From Microscilla marina ATCC 23134 (GTDB taxonomy: Bacteria > Bacteroidota > Bacteroidia > Cytophagales > Microscillaceae): 64,000 bases of DNA. The DNA lies in contig NZ_AAWS01000016.1 in the NCBI RefSeq assembly GCF_000169175.1, forward strand, positions 123,718 through 187,717, in the 5' to 3' direction. Below are positions 40,156 to 49,287 of this stretch, one piece after another. Position 1 is the stretch's first letter; the number at the start of each line of letters is the position of its first letter. Position numbers and translations under genes: made by a program. The notes under the pieces were generated by a model. The model made no database searches. It had not been told where the DNA came from and saw nothing but the letters and a program-made list of their open reading frames with translations.

Positions 40156-42144
40156 ATGGAAAATTTAGATATTTATAAAGCACGTTATTTAGCCGACCGT
40201 TGCCAGTTTATATTGTTTACCCCAGAGGGTAAGCTTGTACAAACCTGCAATACATTGCTAGACCTCAACGTTTACCTCAACCAATCTATTTTTCCTGTTT
40301 TTCCATTTTTAGAAAGCCTGCAAGATACCCTGGCGTTGCTTGAGCCCGGACAGCCTCCGTTGGAGTTTCCTCGCCTCGAAAACTTTGTCAGTGGCATAGA
40401 TACCAGTTTCAAAGTGTTGGATTGTCGCATAGAATGTATCTTAAACAATCAAGTACCTACACTGTTGCTGGTAATAGAGCATCACCCTGACGCACATCAG
40501 TATATTTTTCAGATTCAACAAGAAGGAAAAGAATCTGCCATTCAAAAAGAACTGTTAGCAGTACAAAACCGTTCCATCGAACTTGAAAAAGAACTACTTC
40601 AACTCAAAAATGAAGAACTTAAACGGATAGAACAATTTAAGTCTAACTTTTTTGCCGAAATCAGCCACGAGTTGCGTACCCCACTCAATGGCATCATTGG
40701 GTTGACAGATTTGTTACTGGAAGTAATGACCAACCCACACCACGCCGATTACTTAAAAGCCATTCAATCATCCGGCAATCATCTGGTAACCATTGTAAAC
40801 GATGTGTTAGATATGTCAAAAATAGAGTCAGGACAGATGCAGTTTGAAGAAACACATATTAACCTGCCCGAAATGTTACAAAATATTGTATTGAGTTTCA
40901 AACAAAAATTTATGCAAAAAGGCATACAAGTCAATACAGTATTAGCTACCGATGTGCCAGAAGAGGTGTTGGGAGACAAAGTCCGGCTAACTCAAATCTT
41001 GTATAACCTGGTAGGCAATGCCATTAAGTTTACCAGTGAGGGAGAAGTAAGTATAGAGATAACATTTGTTGCTCCTGTACCTTCTGCTGATCAAGCAGAA
41101 CAAATACAGTTAGATTTTATAGTAAAAGACTCTGGCATAGGCATCAAGAAAGAACGTTTACAACAGATTTTTGAACCCTATCAGCAAGCCAGCAAGCAAA
41201 CTACTCGATTGTATGGAGGTACTGGACTGGGTTTAAGCATCGTAAGACAACTCATAGAACTACAAGGGGGACATATTAGCGTGAACAGTCGTTGGGGCGA
41301 AGGCACTATATTTAATTTTGTATTGCCACTTAAGCTTGCACCAGAGATAGAACCCTTGACCAATTCGCCCGATTTCCGGCATTCTATTCTTACTCCGTTC
41401 GATGTACCTCTCAAGGTTTTACTTGCTGACGACAACGATGTAAACTTATTGTTTGCCCGACAAATACTGCAGGAGTGGAACTGTAAAGTGATCACTGTCT
41501 CGAATGGCAAAGAAGCGGTAGAGTTATTGAAAAAAGGGGAGGCAAAAGAAGCGTTTGACCTGGTATTGATGGATGTGTATATGCCCGAAATGACTGGCAC
41601 AGAGGCTACTCACTATATAAGAAAAGTGTTACAAATATCGCCAGATCAATTGCCTATTATAGCGCTCACTGCATCTGTGTCTCAGCAAGAGCGAAACGAA
41701 GGGGTACTTGATCTGATGGATGACTATTTGATTAAGCCTTTCAAAAAAGAAGATTTGTACGCCAAAATTGTACAAATGACCCAAATTACCAAGAGCGAGA
41801 CTTATATAGATATGAGTTACCTTGAAGAGGTGTCTATAGGTGATTCTAGTTTTATTCTCGACATCGCAGAACTCTTTATCCACCAAACCTGTACTGACAT
41901 TGATAAAGTTCGAGCTTTGATGACGGCTCAAAACTGGGAAGACATGGCGCTTGCGGTACACAAAGTAAAACCAACTTTTAAACTATTGGGTATAAAACCG
42001 GCAGAGAAAAACCTCGAAAAGCTACAAAATTACGCCAAGCAAACGATCAATATAGACCAGTTGCCTACATTGCTGCAAGAGGTAGAAGATATTTATCAAC
42101 TTGCCGTAGCTGAACTTAAGCAAAAATTATCGTTGAGTGAGTAG
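40156..42144 (+). CDS. hybrid sensor histidine kinase (PAS-like, HisKA, HATPase, receiver, HPt)
   Basis: 662 aa, no membrane segment. Residues 1-115 form a PAS-like sensor shared with the protein at 42218-42643. Then come a coiled coil, the H-box FFAEISHELRTPLNG, N-box LVGNAIKFT, G1 DSGIGIKKE and G2 GGTGLGLSIV. A receiver follows (VLLADDNDVN, LVLMDVYMPEM) and a C-terminal HPt with MALAVHKVKPTFKLLG. It is a complete phosphorelay in one soluble protein. The ATG at 40156 is preferred to an in-frame TTG at 40123. Confidence 0.9.
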   Translation: MENLDIYKARYLADRCQFILFTPEGKLVQTCNTLLDLNVYLNQSIFPVFPFLESLQDTLALLEPGQPPLEFPRLENFVSGIDTSFKVLDCRIECILNNQVPTLLLVIEHHPDAHQYIFQIQQEGKESAIQKELLAVQNRSIELEKELLQLKNEELKRIEQFKSNFFAEISHELRTPLNGIIGLTDLLLEVMTNPHHADYLKAIQSSGNHLVTIVNDVLDMSKIESGQMQFEETHINLPEMLQNIVLSFKQKFMQKGIQVNTVLATDVPEEVLGDKVRLTQILYNLVGNAIKFTSEGEVSIEITFVAPVPSADQAEQIQLDFIVKDSGIGIKKERLQQIFEPYQQASKQTTRLYGGTGLGLSIVRQLIELQGGHISVNSRWGEGTIFNFVLPLKLAPEIEPLTNSPDFRHSILTPFDVPLKVLLADDNDVNLLFARQILQEWNCKVITVSNGKEAVELLKKGEAKEAFDLVLMDVYMPEMTGTEATHYIRKVLQISPDQLPIIALTASVSQQERNEGVLDLMDDYLIKPFKKEDLYAKIVQMTQITKSETYIDMSYLEEVSIGDSSFILDIAELFIHQTCTDIDKVRALMTAQNWEDMALAVHKVKPTFKLLGIKPAEKNLEKLQNYAKQTINIDQLPTLLQEVEDIYQLAVAELKQKLSLSE

Positions 42145-42217
42145 TGGTAAGTGATGATAGAAGCCACCATTATATGTTACTACAAGCCCTTGGTTATCAC
42201 TGCAGTGGTCAATAAAG

Positions 42218-42643
42218 TTATCTACCTGCAGTGCTTCTCTCATTTTGTACAATCACCATATTGCGTTCTTGCTGAATTTGCCTCAAATAATAATAATGGG
42301 TGGTGTTATCTCTGATGATCCAGGCAATGAACGAGTGTTCAGGGGAAGGTTCAAATCGTTGAAAGGTGAAGTCGTAAATTTTGCTATGACTAAAGAAAGG
42401 AATGTCTAAACGAGGAAAGTAAATAGGTGCATCGTTGGTTGTGATTTGTACCAGAGTTTCTTCTATGCTTTCCAGAAAGGGGATAAAAGTAAAAGCTGAT
42501 AACCCCTGGTATAAGTTCAAATTGAACAAACTATTACAGCTTTCAACAATCACTCCTTGGTTGTCTAAAAGAACGAATTGAAAGCCAGAAGGGGAAAACT
42601 GGCTTTTGAACTGCTGTAAAAATGTTCGCTTTTTTGTACTCAT
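42218..42643 (-). CDS. stand-alone PAS-like sensor domain protein
   Basis: 141 aa. It aligns with the N-terminus of the convergent hybrid kinase: FQFVLLDNQGVIVESCNSLFNLNLYQG against FILFTPEGKLVQTCNTLLDLNVYLN, then FIPFLESIEETL against VFPFLESLQDTL, and YYLRQIQQE. The ATG overlaps the GTPase stop by 4 bp, so the two are translationally coupled. It could sense the same signal as the kinase and pass it to the GTPase. Confidence 0.7.
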   Translation of the reverse strand: MSTKKRTFLQQFKSQFSPSGFQFVLLDNQGVIVESCNSLFNLNLYQGLSAFTFIPFLESIEETLVQITTNDAPIYFPRLDIPFFSHSKIYDFTFQRFEPSPEHSFIAWIIRDNTTHYYYLRQIQQERNMVIVQNERSTAGR

Positions 42644-43131
42644 TCTGTCATTTGTTTGGCAATCATTTCGAACATGGCTTCTACATTTTCGCCAGTTTTG
42701 GCACTGGTAAAATAACTTGCTTTAACCGAGAGCTTTTGCTGAATAGAACTGAGTTCAGCATCACTCAATAAATCTTTTTTGTTGCCAATAACGCATATTG
42801 GGGCATTGGGCAACTTAGAACGGATAAAGTCAATGTCTGAAGTTATATTTTCAAACGATGAAGGACGCTGCAGGTCAAATACATAAATAACTCCGTGTGA
42901 CCCTAAATAATAAGAGGCGGGCACCTTTGTTTGAGATACTTCTCCTGCTACATCCCACAAAATCATATTGACCGTTATATTGGCAAGATTTACCACTTTC
43001 TTGTCTATACGTACCCCAAGTGTAGTGAGGTATTCGTCCGAAAAAGTTTGATGAACAAAGCGACGTACCAATGAGGTTTTCCCTACGCCAAAATTCCCTA
43101 CTAAAATAACCTTTTTACTTATTTGTTGCAT
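42640..43131 (-). CDS. Rab/Roc-like small GTPase
   Basis: 163 aa from the ATG at 43131 (a TTG opens the frame at 43143). G1 is GNFGVGKTS, the switch I Thr lies in LTTLGVRI, G3 is WDVAGE (Ala replaces the usual Thr, and Glu the Gln that positions water), G4 is GNKKD and G5 is TSAKT. It has no C-terminal prenylation motif and no LRR or COR domain. The start overlaps the upstream roadblock-like gene by 17 bp. Loss of the Gln suggests slow intrinsic hydrolysis and need of a partner. Confidence 0.88.
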   Translation of the reverse strand: MQQISKKVILVGNFGVGKTSLVRRFVHQTFSDEYLTTLGVRIDKKVVNLANITVNMILWDVAGEVSQTKVPASYYLGSHGVIYVFDLQRPSSFENITSDIDFIRSKLPNAPICVIGNKKDLLSDAELSSIQQKLSVKASYFTSAKTGENVEAMFEMIAKQMTE

Positions 43132-43876
43132 TGAATTGGTCAAAATATGTTTTAAGCTTTTCTGATATATCAGTTTCCGACAAATTATCTAAAGATTGAG
43201 TGAGGTTTTGTTCAGCAAACAACTCCAGGTAGTCTAATAACTGAGTTTTGTATTTAGTGTTTACCGAACCCGAAACAATGGCGGTTAGATAAAACTTATA
43301 AGAGTTTTGAATCATAATTTTGAAGGTACCATACTCAATCATGTCCAAAGATCCGGTTTTTTGTTGAAACGCATCTTCAATAAATGACTTGATCGCGGTG
43401 AGCATGCCTGCAATTACGTCTTGGTCTATGGTGTTGTTGTGCGAGTATTTGCCGTGCAAAATGCCCGACTCCTGGTCTATCACAAAAACCTCTTCTACTA
43501 CTGGAGGGATAAGTTCCTTAATGATCAGGTCTTTGTGACTTATCCCTTCCCATAAAGCAATGAGTTGTTTTCTTATATTTTGCACCGAAAATGTGCGATC
43601 TAATTGCTTGTCTACGTTTTCTGATAGTTTTTCGAACTCTACCTGAACAAACTTTCGAATAAGCTTGCCTATGAGGGGGTAAATAGCCTCTATCAGGGCA
43701 TCTTTTGATTCTTTGAGCTCAGTTCTCACTGTTTTTTCAATGACCGGCTTCAGATTTTCATTCCGCAACTCATCTATGTTGTTTTGCAGATCATCTACCT
43801 TTCGGGTAATTTTCTCCTGAGTTTTACGATCTTCTTCCAGTAAGATTTCTTTCAATTTCTTGAGTACATCGTCCAT
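43115..43876 (-). CDS. coiled-coil plus roadblock/longin-like protein
   Basis: 253 aa. Residues 1-60 are a heptad-like coiled coil; residues about 115-215 (LIPPVVEEVFVIDQESGILHG, then DQDVIAGMLTAIKSFIEDAF, then MIEYGTFKIMIQNSYKFYLTAIVSG) have the strand-helix pattern of roadblock/LC7 or longin folds, which bind small GTPases as in MglB-MglA. Its gene overlaps the GTPase gene, strengthening the idea of a GTPase partner. The fold assignment is by pattern only. Confidence 0.65.
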   Translation of the reverse strand: MDDVLKKLKEILLEEDRKTQEKITRKVDDLQNNIDELRNENLKPVIEKTVRTELKESKDALIEAIYPLIGKLIRKFVQVEFEKLSENVDKQLDRTFSVQNIRKQLIALWEGISHKDLIIKELIPPVVEEVFVIDQESGILHGKYSHNNTIDQDVIAGMLTAIKSFIEDAFQQKTGSLDMIEYGTFKIMIQNSYKFYLTAIVSGSVNTKYKTQLLDYLELFAEQNLTQSLDNLSETDISEKLKTYFDQFNATNK

Positions 43877-43900
43877 AATCGTAAAACGTTAAAACGAGTC

Positions 43901-44575
43901 TTACAGTTGTTGCGATAAATCCCGCAATTTATTGGCTGCAGTATGCTTGTTGGCATAAGATTGCGCGTACTCAGATACGTTTTTGGTGATTTCTTCGATC
44001 AAAGCCTTCAGTTGTTCATTGATTCGGTTTTCCATTTCGTCTACCATTCCAGAAATTTCCTGTGCCATGTCCAGAATCTTCTTCTTGTCTTCTTCGTAGT
44101 TTTGAAGTAATTCTTTTTGGGCACTTGCCAGGTTTAGTTTCAGGTCGCGCATATTGCCACCCACAATAATTTCTTTGACTGCGTCTAAACGTGAATAACG
44201 ATCTACCCCATTTTTATCAGTTACCTGATGTTCGGGTTGGTCGGCAAGCAGAATAAAACCATCTTCTTGTTGTTCGCGCAAAGAGTTGTTAATCAAAGAA
44301 GGAAGATTTTTGTACAAGTCCTGTAATTGCATTTGAAAAACCCGGCGGTTTTCTTCCAACACATTTACAAACAGGCTTCTCATATCATTTACCTGATTGT
44401 CATAGTCTTTTTTGTTTTCAACCAACATGGTAGCAAACAATTCTTTCATTCCTTGCAACTGACCTTCAATTTCTCGTTTATCGGGTCCTACAATCAGTTC
44501 TCTAAAGGTATTCACCTTTTCTTCGCTTCCCAGCTCTTCAATATTTTCTTCCTGTTTTTTGTCTTTATCTTCCAT
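43901..44575 (-). CDS. coiled-coil protein of the GTPase operon
   Basis: 224 aa, acidic. It has two similar blocks, FRELIVGPDKREIEGQLQGMKELF near 24 and VKEIIVGGNMRDLKLNLASAQKEL near 134, each followed by a long coiled coil. The 110-aa protein encoded upstream has the same block (VKDLIFGPDIKSYNDQISELKNHI), so all three are paralogous modules. No membrane segment. Probably a scaffold. Confidence 0.65.
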   Translation of the reverse strand: MEDKDKKQEENIEELGSEEKVNTFRELIVGPDKREIEGQLQGMKELFATMLVENKKDYDNQVNDMRSLFVNVLEENRRVFQMQLQDLYKNLPSLINNSLREQQEDGFILLADQPEHQVTDKNGVDRYSRLDAVKEIIVGGNMRDLKLNLASAQKELLQNYEEDKKKILDMAQEISGMVDEMENRINEQLKALIEEITKNVSEYAQSYANKHTAANKLRDLSQQL

Positions 44576-44825
44576 GACGACTCTTTAAAAATATTTTAGG
44601 AGATATGTTGTAAATGTCCGGTGTCGTTTGCAGATTTTGCTCATCTTTTGACTGCTTTGCAGGTTAGCCTGTTGTCAGGTTGTTTTTCAGTCAAACGAGC
44701 ACGAGCCCGGCTTCCGAACAATGATAGTTTTTGAACATATAAGTAGTACCCAATCAATTAGACGATGTGGCATGTAGGGGCTACAAGTATGTTATAAATA
44801 AACCTCAAATACCCAAGAGGTAAAC

Positions 44826-45158
44826 TTATTCGGCGTCGGAACGCAAACCCTCAGATATTTTAACCAATACATCGTTCAATGCACGCTTGCTTACGTGGGA
44901 TTGTTTTTGTTTATCGAGCGCAGCTTCGGTTGCTTTTTGCAAATCAGCTATTTGTTGGTTAAGGTTTTTTTCAGTAGTTTGAATAGCTTCAATGAGCTTG
45001 TTGCGTACTTCCTCAATTTTAGACATTACCTCTTCGCGGTTTTGCCCAATATGATTTTTAAGCTCCGAAATCTGATCATTGTAACTCTTAATATCTGGCC
45101 CAAATATCAGATCTTTTACCTCGTCTAGTTTAGTTTTTGGCTCGTTTACGTTTTCCAT
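44826..45158 (-). CDS. small coiled-coil protein, first gene of the GTPase operon
   Basis: 110 aa: the VKDLIFGPD block followed by one coiled coil (EEVMSKIEEVRNKLIEAIQTTEKN). It lies 250 bp upstream of the 224-aa paralogue on the same strand. Confidence 0.6.
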   Translation of the reverse strand: MENVNEPKTKLDEVKDLIFGPDIKSYNDQISELKNHIGQNREEVMSKIEEVRNKLIEAIQTTEKNLNQQIADLQKATEAALDKQKQSHVSKRALNDVLVKISEGLRSDAE

Positions 45159-45401
45159 CCTTTTTCAATTACAATTAGCGTTTCGTTAAGCAAAGCATTG
45201 AACAATCACCCACAGCGTTTAGTCGGTAGTTTGTTGTTGATAGTTTGATAGCCAAATTGTGGTAAAGTGCTATGTGTTTGACTAAAGAAACTAACCAACC
45301 GAAAAAAGCAGTGGAGTATTAATTAACAATACCCAACTTAAAATAAACTTCTATTGGTAGTTATGCTATACAATAACGAATTTGATTCAAAAATACAATA
45401 A

Positions 45402-46034
45402 TTATTTTAATAACAAACGTAATGTACGTTCATCCACCTTTCCCGAAGCAAATATTTTGTTCTTTATCTGAAACTTCATAATGGCCTCTTCTGTTACATC
45501 GCGATACTTACCATCAAGTGGTATTTTATACCCTTTTTTTATCAATTGATTTTGTACCTCCCAGGTAAGCAAAGTAGTATCTCCCTTGATGATTGGTTGC
45601 TTTTCTATGCGTTGAAAAAGCTCATAGTTTTTGGGAGTAATGCCTTTTTTTTCTACAAATTTAATCGCTTTATTGTCCAGTCCCTGGGCTTTCATTTTCT
45701 TTGACGCAATGAGTTTAGCTTCCAGGTGTTTTATCCTTGCCAGCATTTGGTTGTATGCCTGCACTGCATTTTGGCTCTGGGGGTTGGTTTGGTCTTCATA
45801 CAACACGTCTATACCTTCGTTATACCATACTTTGCGAGCAAAACTTCCGGCTTTGTGTGCCAACTCAAAATATTCGGTTACCAGCTTTGTATCGTGATAG
45901 TTGGCATCTATTTCTTTGGTTTTTGCAATATAGTTATAATCCCGCCCTGGGTTGTACCTGCGGTATTTTAGGTATTGATTGATAGCCAGGTATACATTGG
46001 CTACCAGTAAAATAAAAACGACAATACGTTTCAT
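45402..46034 (-). CDS. membrane-anchored protein with peptidoglycan-binding domain
   Basis: 210 aa. One N-terminal transmembrane segment (IVVFILLVANVYLAINQYL), a helical middle, and from about 150 a PG_binding_1-type domain (LLTWEVQNQLIKKGYKIPLDGKY, then EEAIMKFQIKNKIF and DERTLRLLL). It probably anchors a complex to the cell wall. Confidence 0.75.
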   Translation of the reverse strand: MKRIVVFILLVANVYLAINQYLKYRRYNPGRDYNYIAKTKEIDANYHDTKLVTEYFELAHKAGSFARKVWYNEGIDVLYEDQTNPQSQNAVQAYNQMLARIKHLEAKLIASKKMKAQGLDNKAIKFVEKKGITPKNYELFQRIEKQPIIKGDTTLLTWEVQNQLIKKGYKIPLDGKYRDVTEEAIMKFQIKNKIFASGKVDERTLRLLLK

Positions 46035-46381
46035 TAGGTATGATTAATTGTATGATTAAATTTATATCGTTTTACTAGTGCTTTAGGAACTAAGTAAATT
46101 CTACATTATTTCGAGTTTATTTTGGTGGCTGTCAAACCTACAAAAAACGAGCATAGCCTAAGCTACGTGAGTTTTTTTAGGTGAAGTCAGCAGGCAAAAG
46201 AGACCGAAAGAAGTGTAAGGGGTTTAGTACCCAAAGCACTAGAGCTTACTGGTTGGCAAGTCTTCATTGCTGGCAAAGTAGCCACCTCAGGTGGGTGTGG
46301 TGTTTCTGAGCCTAAAGTGGCACTCCTTTTTCTGATACGCCCCAGGTCAATGACCAAAAGCTTGTTTGTAGGAGGGTAATA
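46035..46381. other. intergenic region upstream of the peptidoglycan-binding protein
   Basis: 347 bp without a supported gene. It contains short GC-richer words but no clear hairpin or repeat that I can define. Confidence 0.4.
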
Positions 46382-47905
46382 TCACTGCAATAAATTGTCT
46401 CCTGTCATATCTTCAGGTGGATTGATGCCCATCAAATTTAATATAGTTGGAGCAATATCACCTAATTTACCATCTTTTAATGTAGCATCATTGTTTTTAT
46501 CTATCAAAATGCAAGGTACCAGGTTAGTTGTATGGGCTGTATGCGGCGATCCATCAGGGTTTTGCATAATGTCGGAGTTGCCATGGTCAGCTATAACAAT
46601 GGTGGCATAGTCATTTGCCAGTGCAGTATCTATTACCACTTTGGCACATTGGTCTACTGTTTCACAGGCTTTTACCGCTGCCTCAAATACCCCCGTATGT
46701 CCTACCATGTCAGGGTTGGCAAAGTTAAGACATACAAAATCAACCGCTTTTTGGTGAAGCTCAGGCACAATGGCATCACGAATATCTGCTGCGCTCATTT
46801 CGGGTTGCAGGTCATAAGTGGCTACTTTGGGCGATGGACACAAAATGCGACTTTCTCCTTTAAATTCATTTTCGCGCCCTCCCGAAAAAAAGAAAGTAAC
46901 ATGAGGGTACTTTTCGGTTTCAGCAATTCTTATTTGTTGTTTTTGGGCTTTTTCCAATACTTCGCCCAATGTATTGACCAGTTTGGGCTTGTCAAACAAT
47001 ACCTTTACTCCCTCAAAAGTATCATCATAATTAGTCATTGTAAGGTATTGAAGCGACAGTTTATGCATTCCTTCGTCTGGAAAATCTTCTTGGGTAAGCA
47101 CTTGGGTAATTTGTCTTCCCCGGTCAGTTCTGAAGTTAAAGCATAGCACCACATCACCCTCATCAACAGTTGCAATGGGTGTCCCTTCGTCGTTAACCTT
47201 TACTATAGGTTTGATAAACTCATCTGTTACCTCCTCATTGTAAGACGCTTGTATGGCCTCTGTCATTTTTTGGCTTGGTTTGCCTTTGCCATTTACCAAC
47301 AAATCATACGCTAACTTTACCCGTTCCCAGCGCTTGTCCCTGTCCATGGCATAATATCGCCCAATGATAGAAGCCACCTGTCCGGTAGTTTGGCCTAAAT
47401 GCTTTTGCAAGTCAGTAAGATATGCCTTGCCTCCCTTAGGGTCAGTGTCGCGCCCATCGGTAAATGCATGAATAAACAACTCCTCTACTCCTTGCTCATG
47501 GGCAATGCTACATAAACCTTTGAGGTGGTCGATATGCGAATGCACCCCACCGTCAGAGAGCAACCCCATCAAGTGTATCTTTTTGTGGTGGGTTTTAGCA
47601 TAATCAAAAGCTTCTTTAAGCGTAGTATTCTCGTTCAGTTCTTTATTTTCAACAGCCCGGTTAATTCGTACCAGGTCTTGGTAAACCACCCTGCCTGCAC
47701 CTATGTTCATGTGACCTACTTCAGAGTTGCCCATTTGACCTTCGGGCAGTCCTACGGCAAGCCCTGAAGCCTCCAGGCGGCTATATGGGTATTGGGTATA
47801 TAGTTGGTCGATAAATGGAGTGTTGGCGTGGTCTACTGCCGATACTTTAGGGTTGGTGGCAATGCCCCAGCCATCCAAAATCATTAAAATTACTTTCTTA
47901 TCCAT
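46382..47905 (-). CDS. gpmI: 2,3-bisphosphoglycerate-independent phosphoglycerate mutase
   Basis: 507 aa, a bimetal enzyme of glycolysis interconverting 3- and 2-phosphoglycerate. It has the alkaline-phosphatase-fold start ILMILDGWGIA, the nucleophile Ser in GNSEVGHMNIGAGR near 63, TDGRDTDPK near 150, IGRYYAMDRDKRWERV, NFRTDRGRQ and IADHGNSD near 450. Length and motifs are normal. Confidence 0.95.
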   Translation of the reverse strand: MDKKVILMILDGWGIATNPKVSAVDHANTPFIDQLYTQYPYSRLEASGLAVGLPEGQMGNSEVGHMNIGAGRVVYQDLVRINRAVENKELNENTTLKEAFDYAKTHHKKIHLMGLLSDGGVHSHIDHLKGLCSIAHEQGVEELFIHAFTDGRDTDPKGGKAYLTDLQKHLGQTTGQVASIIGRYYAMDRDKRWERVKLAYDLLVNGKGKPSQKMTEAIQASYNEEVTDEFIKPIVKVNDEGTPIATVDEGDVVLCFNFRTDRGRQITQVLTQEDFPDEGMHKLSLQYLTMTNYDDTFEGVKVLFDKPKLVNTLGEVLEKAQKQQIRIAETEKYPHVTFFFSGGRENEFKGESRILCPSPKVATYDLQPEMSAADIRDAIVPELHQKAVDFVCLNFANPDMVGHTGVFEAAVKACETVDQCAKVVIDTALANDYATIVIADHGNSDIMQNPDGSPHTAHTTNLVPCILIDKNNDATLKDGKLGDIAPTILNLMGINPPEDMTGDNLLQ

Positions 47906-48448
47906 TTTCTTTCAAATTAGCTTCTAATAGCAAGCAACAAAAACACCATTGATGCATAGTGGTTGCCTACAAGTATTGGGGTTGCAACAAGCAACAGTTC
48001 ATCGGTATTAGTGTGGGCAAATGGTTTTGCCAAAATTACTAATTTGCAAGTATAGAAATTTTGCAGGGTAAAAATTAGTTTTCAAAGCTTTCGTATCTCT
48101 GTTTTTGGGCAAATAGTCCAATTTTTTTTGTAGTAAACACTTAGCAGTGTTATTTCAATGATAAAATAGTGGGTGCAAGTAGGGTATTTGTTGCCTGGGC
48201 GATCAAACAGTTTCTTTTGCATATCAATACTCCGCAGTGATTTTAGTCAAAGTTATTTGCTGGTTATCAGTTATTGATGAATTTAAAAACTATTTAATTG
48301 GGTGTTTAGGCATACAACCGAAACACTTTTAAAAATAAAGTGAGTACTCAATCTTAATATAAAATACTGGTTTACAGTATTTAACAAGGTGAACATTTAC
48401 TCGAATCGGCTATGGACTATCGACTAAATACTATGGACTATTGGCATA
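47906..48448. other. intergenic region with repeat copy 2
   Basis: 543 bp; about 200 bp of it is the dispersed repeat at 48222-48421. The rest is AT-rich and probably contains the gpmI promoter. Confidence 0.6.
48222..48421. repeat. 200-bp dispersed repeat, copy 2 (inverted relative to copy 1)
   Basis: See 32447-32647. Copy 2 differs by roughly a dozen substitutions, for example gagtactcaatc against gtgcacaatc, and has no coding capacity. Confidence 0.8.
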
Positions 48449-49210
48449 TTATACCCAAACCGTAGTGGCTTGTGCCAACTCTTTTTGATCGCTTTCGCGG
48501 ATGAGTTGATGAATAAAAGACAATGGTTGGGTACTGGTTTGTTCGGTACGAGCCACTACACCCTCTTTCCAGGTGGTTTCGAGGCGATACAATAAATCAA
48601 TAGATGCCAACTGCCGTGATTTGAGCACCTCTTCGGGCAACGACTCTATAGCCCACTGCAAGTAATAAGCATTATTGGTGTGTTGGTTGGTGTCCAGGTC
48701 GTTCCAACGTACCCTAAAAAGTGTTTCAGAGAGTGGAGCATTTACTTTGGCAATTTTACCCTTGGTACGGGTTATAAAATCTTCATCATCAGGGATAGGC
48801 AAACTCGTGATTAATTGGGGTACACCCACCATTTTGCGGGCTTGTATGTCCATGACTGCCCAAGTACTGGTAGCTTGCCCTATTTGCTTGCCTTGTGCAT
48901 TATACAACTGAAAGTTTCTGTATACAAAATACTTGTCATAGCCGATGGGGTAAGTAAGTACCCGCACTGGTTCATACCGGGAAGGGTATTGCTGCATGTC
49001 AATTTTTATACGAGTAAGCACCCACGTCAGGCGATGTTTTAGTAAGTCGGTCACCCCCACCCCCAGATGGTCAGCGTGTTGCCCGGCAGCTTCTTGCAAA
49101 TAGTTGGCAATCGTTACTGGCGATACCCGGTTATAAATATCTACCTCATAAGCCCTTACCTCAAAGTCGAGCCAGATTTTGGGCAATTGAGTGGTCTGAT
49201 TTTTTTCCAT
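48449..49210 (-). CDS. acyl-ACP thioesterase (FatA/FatB-like)
   Basis: 253 aa from the ATG at 49210 (the frame opens at 49258 with a poor start). Two hotdog domains: the first contains NYLQEAAGQHADHLGVG and TWVLTRIKIDMQQYP, the second carries the catalytic RWNDLDTNQHTNNAYYLQW with Asn/His. It hydrolyses acyl-ACP to free fatty acid. No neighbours of the same pathway are visible. Confidence 0.88.
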   Translation of the reverse strand: MEKNQTTQLPKIWLDFEVRAYEVDIYNRVSPVTIANYLQEAAGQHADHLGVGVTDLLKHRLTWVLTRIKIDMQQYPSRYEPVRVLTYPIGYDKYFVYRNFQLYNAQGKQIGQATSTWAVMDIQARKMVGVPQLITSLPIPDDEDFITRTKGKIAKVNAPLSETLFRVRWNDLDTNQHTNNAYYLQWAIESLPEEVLKSRQLASIDLLYRLETTWKEGVVARTEQTSTQPLSFIHQLIRESDQKELAQATTVWV

Positions 49211-49287
49211 ATACCAAAGGTAAATATTTTTTGCATCTTCAATAATCAAGTCACACACTACCAGATAGGGTTCTTAATCAACCAACT

